DNA of 64,000 bases from Diogma glabrata (taxonomy: Eukaryota > Arthropoda > Insecta > Diptera > Cylindrotomidae). Location: the NCBI GenBank assembly GCA_963693315.1, contig OY856188.1, forward strand, positions 163,204,002 to 163,268,001, in the 5' to 3' direction. Below the pieces are notes generated by a model. That model was given only the letters and a program-made list of their open reading frames with translations, did not search any database and was not told where the DNA came from. The stretch's first letter is position 1, and each line of letters starts with the position of its first letter. Both the position numbers and the translations under genes were made by a program. This document shows, piece after piece, positions 60,878 to 64,000 of the stretch.

Positions 60878-61556
60878 CATTAAATACTTTAATTAAAAGC
60901 TAACCAATATTATGGACTTCGTAGTTCTAATAATAAAAATATTAAAGCAGGTAGTAGTATCCCAACAAACATAAATTTTGTTGTACGAGAAAAAGTAAAA
61001 AAAAATTTTATCGGAAGTGACAAAGCGGAAGTTAGGATGCAGAACTGTTGTAAACCGTACTAAATGTGTATGTACCAAATTTTATCCAATTCGATTATCA
61101 GGTACAGAAGTTATTGAGCTTCCAAAATAACAGGTGCTTGGAGGACCCCCTACTTTGTTCACTATCGCTAAAAAAACTAATCAGTTCCTTGCCATACGTA
61201 TTTGCATCTTTTTGCAAAGTGTCATCAAAATTCATTCACGAACGAATGTTGTATGCTTCCAACAAACATTGAAACAATAAACAGGTGTTCGGGAGGACCC
61301 CACCACTTATCCCAATATTGTCCAAAAACTAGTCAATTCTTTGTCATTAAAGTCTTCATATTTTTTCAAAGTGCCATTAAAATTGATTAATGAATGAAAT
61401 CTGTATGCTCCCAACAAACTTTAAAAACAAAGTGTGAAAAGTCAGCAAATGGATGGTAGACGGCCGCCACTTTGATCCCAAAATATGATAATTATCTTCT
61501 TACACTAATTGAAACCTTTCCATAAGTTTTATCATAATCACTTCATTATTGTAGGC
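60878..61556 (-). repeat. Inverted copy of the 629-bp repeat family
   Basis: Reverse complement of the family at 1-1663, including its terminal CTACGAAGTCCATAATATTG part and GTGGTGGGG words. It is split by the hAT and resumes at 63912. Confidence 0.9.
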
Positions 61557-61924
61557 CAGGTGTGCCCAACCCGTCGATCGCGATCGACTGGTCGATCGCA
61601 AAGAAAATTTAAGTCGATCGCGAGAAGTTTTTTTTCCATATAAATATTTTTGTTGAAATCTAGTATATTTAGTTTTAGTTTAAACCTGGATTTGCTATAG
61701 GTTGTGTTTCTGTCGAAAGAAGCTTTTCTGTTGTCAGAATCAACATCATCCAACACAATTTTGATCGAAATTTCTGTCGATTGATTTAAATTTTCGACAG
61801 AGTTTTTCAAAGGTTTCATTCACTTAAATTCTGTCCACAGAATTCTGTTGATAGAATTCTGTCAGCAGAAATTTTGAAATTTGTTATTTAATGTTGGGAA
61901 AATAGTCTACTTTGATTATAGACT

Positions 61925-62294
61925 AAGAGCCCGCGACGGCCAGACCTGCGTTATTTTATAAAAGCTGAAAGTTTCTCTGCGCATACCCCCTACTCAGGTA
62001 GGAACGATTAGAGACATATGAAGTTTCATAGAGACATATGAAGGATCATGGTGGCTTTGGCAGGGAGCAGGTAACAAAGGGGCCTCCAAAGTTTCGTGAA
62101 AGTATAAAAGGAAATTTTTTTATATATTCTTCGGGAAAGTATTAGAAGTCACGTCACCCATTGCCAGAAACTTACTATCATGGCAACCCCCTGCCAGTCA
62201 CCCTTGAACTTTATCAATTTGTTCAAGTTCAAGTATGCGCAGAAAAATTTTCAGCTTTTATAAAATAACGAACGTCTGGCCGTCGCGGGCTCTT
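61925..62294. mobile_element. 370-bp MITE inside the hAT
   Basis: AAGAGCCCGCGACGGCCAGA at both ends, inverted; similarity extends ~60 bp to TCTGCGCATAC. No clear target duplication. Confidence 0.85.
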
Positions 62295-63422
62295 GCTCTA
62301 TTAGTAGTTTTTATTTATGTTATATTCGTATAAAAATAATATTTTTGATCCAATATAAGTGTTTTAACTTTTTATTTTTACACCAAACATGGTTTCGAAT
62401 AAAATTTAATTCAATGCAGAAACATTTTATTAAATAACTATTTATTTGTTCCTGCATTTTTATATGCTTTCTATTACGGATACAATTTTATTAATGGCCA
62501 TGTGGCAAAATTAGATTTTGAAAAACACGATAGCACTCATTTTACCAAAACGATTAAGTTTGTATGTTTATCAACCGTAAAGAATTAAAGCTAACGAGTT
62601 AACTCTATGTTTCGTTATTGCGGAGAGACCAACCGGCGAAGGGTTCGATAACTCAAGTGCGTCAAAAAACAGTGTTGCATAATATTTAGCTTAAAAATGT
62701 ATATTTTGAGTGATAATAATTAGTTAGCTTTGAATGTGGGATCTCGTTGATGGTTGGCATCTGTAGGTGAAACAAGGCGCTTGATCATTAAATTATAAGT
62801 ATGTCAAAAATATCTTCAAGTAAGTTAAAAGAATGATTTTCATACATTTTGCTAACTAATTTAAAAAAAAACATATTATGGGAAACACTTTTGACTAGGA
62901 ACAAAGAGCAACGTCTAAAATTTGGATGTGCCCTCATTTCGTTGCAAGGTCCTCAATTGAAGAACATGTTTCTGAGTGAATTCAGATTCAGCTACTCCCA
63001 AATAATATAAACAGTTGGAATATGTCAGGTTATTGCATGCTAGATATCGCTAATTATAGATGTATTGTGGATCAATACGAATATTTCGGTTGGCAAACAT
63101 TAGGTTGTTACAGTTGTAGTTATTGAAAGGAATCGTTTAGCTAAATGTAAAGGTTTTCTGAATAGTTTTCTCGACTTATAAGTAACAGTTGGAAAATACT
63201 AGGTATTGGAAGATTAAATTTCATTTTTCGAATTTAACAGACGAAATGAAGTCAAATATGGAAATGTAATTTAGTAATGTAATTTAGTAATATTTTGGAG
63301 AGCGTTTTAGTGCAATTTAAACAAAGATTTGCAGACTCCAACTACTTCATTTTTAGCTTCTTCATTTTCTAAAATAAATATAAAAAATATGGAGGGCTCT
63401 ACTAATCGGAACAACATTTAGT

Positions 63423-63716
63423 ATGGATGTAGGTAGCTTAGAAATGCAATTAATTGAATTACAAAGCGACATTGGCTTAAAATCGCGTGATAAATTTGAT
63501 ATATGGAACAATATTTTCAATGAAAAATATCCAGTTTTAAAAGATGTCTATCTCAGAATAAATTCATGTTTTGGGTCAACATTTTTACGTGAATCGTCAT
63601 TCTCTCAAATGAATTATGCAAAATCTAAATACCGTCCACGTAGGACTGAAAATCATCTGGATGATTGCTTGCGTTTAGCTGTAAGTAATTATGAACCCGA
63701 ATATACTCAAAAATAG
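63423..63716 (+). pseudogene. hAT transposase C-terminal domain
   Basis: 97 codons with CFGSTFLRESSFSQMNYAKS, KYRPRRTENHLDDCLRLAVS and NYEPEY, the C-terminal dimerisation block of the ZBED5/GTF2IRD2-type hAT transposases. Frame is clean here, but the catalytic core upstream is missing. Confidence 0.85.
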
Positions 63717-63911
63717 CTGATGATATTCAATGTCAATCATCTCATTAAATAAAGAAGTGTTTTTTTCAATGAAAACCCTTTTTTAATTTTTTAATTACTA
63801 TAATAATTATTATTTAATTTTTTAATTACTATTATAATTTAATTACTGGTCGATCGTCATTCGTTTAGGAAAAAAAGTAGCTCTTTGGGTCGAAAAGGTT
63901 GAGCACCCCTG

Positions 63912-64000
63912 TTGTAGGCTGTAGTGTGCATAAAGATACTGAAAAAACAATTAAAAAAATTTTTTTTACCGGAAGTAAAAAACCGGAAGTTAGGATGCAT
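63912..64000 (-). repeat. Continuation of the inverted 629-bp repeat
   Basis: Starts with the hAT target duplication TTGTAGGC and carries on the repeat (CTGTAGTGTGCATAAAGA..., then ACCGGAAGTTAGGATGCA). It runs off the window. Confidence 0.9.

Larger units (their letters stand above)
61557..63911 (+). mobile_element. hAT element with 8-bp target duplication, decayed
   Basis: Ends CAGGTGTGCCCAACCCG and (complement) CAGGGGTGCTCAACCTTTTC, flanked by TTGTAGGC at 61549-61556 and 63912-63919. The GGTCGATCG words near both ends are subterminal repeats. The only coding left is the transposase C-terminus. A 370-bp MITE lies inside. 62300-63420 otherwise shows no clear coding. Confidence 0.92.

Overview
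The window is AT-rich eukaryotic repeat DNA, almost certainly from an arthropod genome and most likely an insect. Every coding stretch I can recognise belongs to a mobile element or is a broken fragment. The evidence is a mix of insect-type elements (Ty3/gypsy, Jockey/CR1-like LINEs, Helitron, hAT, mariner, a TTAA-target MITE), a tRNA-Lys primer site of animal type, and long TA microsatellites. I see no intact ordinary host gene. The only host-derived sequence is a decayed DEAD-box helicase fragment inside a retrotransposon. Species cannot be told from the sequence.

Layout. 1-1663: a 629-bp tandem repeat, whose family returns in inverted orientation at 60878-61556 and 63912-64000. 1682-10186: a minus-strand Ty3/gypsy element with intact gag and pol, an in-frame -1 frameshift signal, and matching 286-bp LTRs. 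10187-14311: a decayed hAT element carrying a solo LTR, which itself carries a 5'-truncated LINE. 14645-22157: two Helitron copies head to tail, each ending in the same 474-bp palindrome. 22158-39130: a minus-strand LINE split open by a 12.6-kb LTR element (24918-37524). That element has 4139-bp, nearly identical LTRs, a tRNA-Lys primer site, a hairpin-rich leader and no gag or pol. 39130-43400: noncoding, with small repeats and one foldback. 43401-54695: a large foldback element whose arms meet at a TA microsatellite. An unnamed 1.2-kb element, a full-length mariner and a 5.1-kb element with a decayed gene all sit in that TA tract. 54696-55960: a foldback family with a MITE in it. 56265-60042: a third Helitron copy (minus strand) with the palindromic end and a large cruciform carrying tRNA-like boxes. 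60043-60877: the 5' end of another LTR element. 61557-63911: an hAT element with a clean 8-bp target duplication.

How the parts relate. The window is a nest of insertions with readable order. LINE first, then the giant-LTR element into its endonuclease. Foldback first, then three TA-target elements into its centre, then an hAT into one of those. The gypsy pol and gag, the mariner transposase and the (truncated) Helitron Rep have long intact reading frames and look young; the rest is decayed. The features most worth following are the palindromic ends on three differently truncated Helitrons, the giant-LTR noncoding element with structured leader and captured helicase fragment, and the gypsy frameshift signal.
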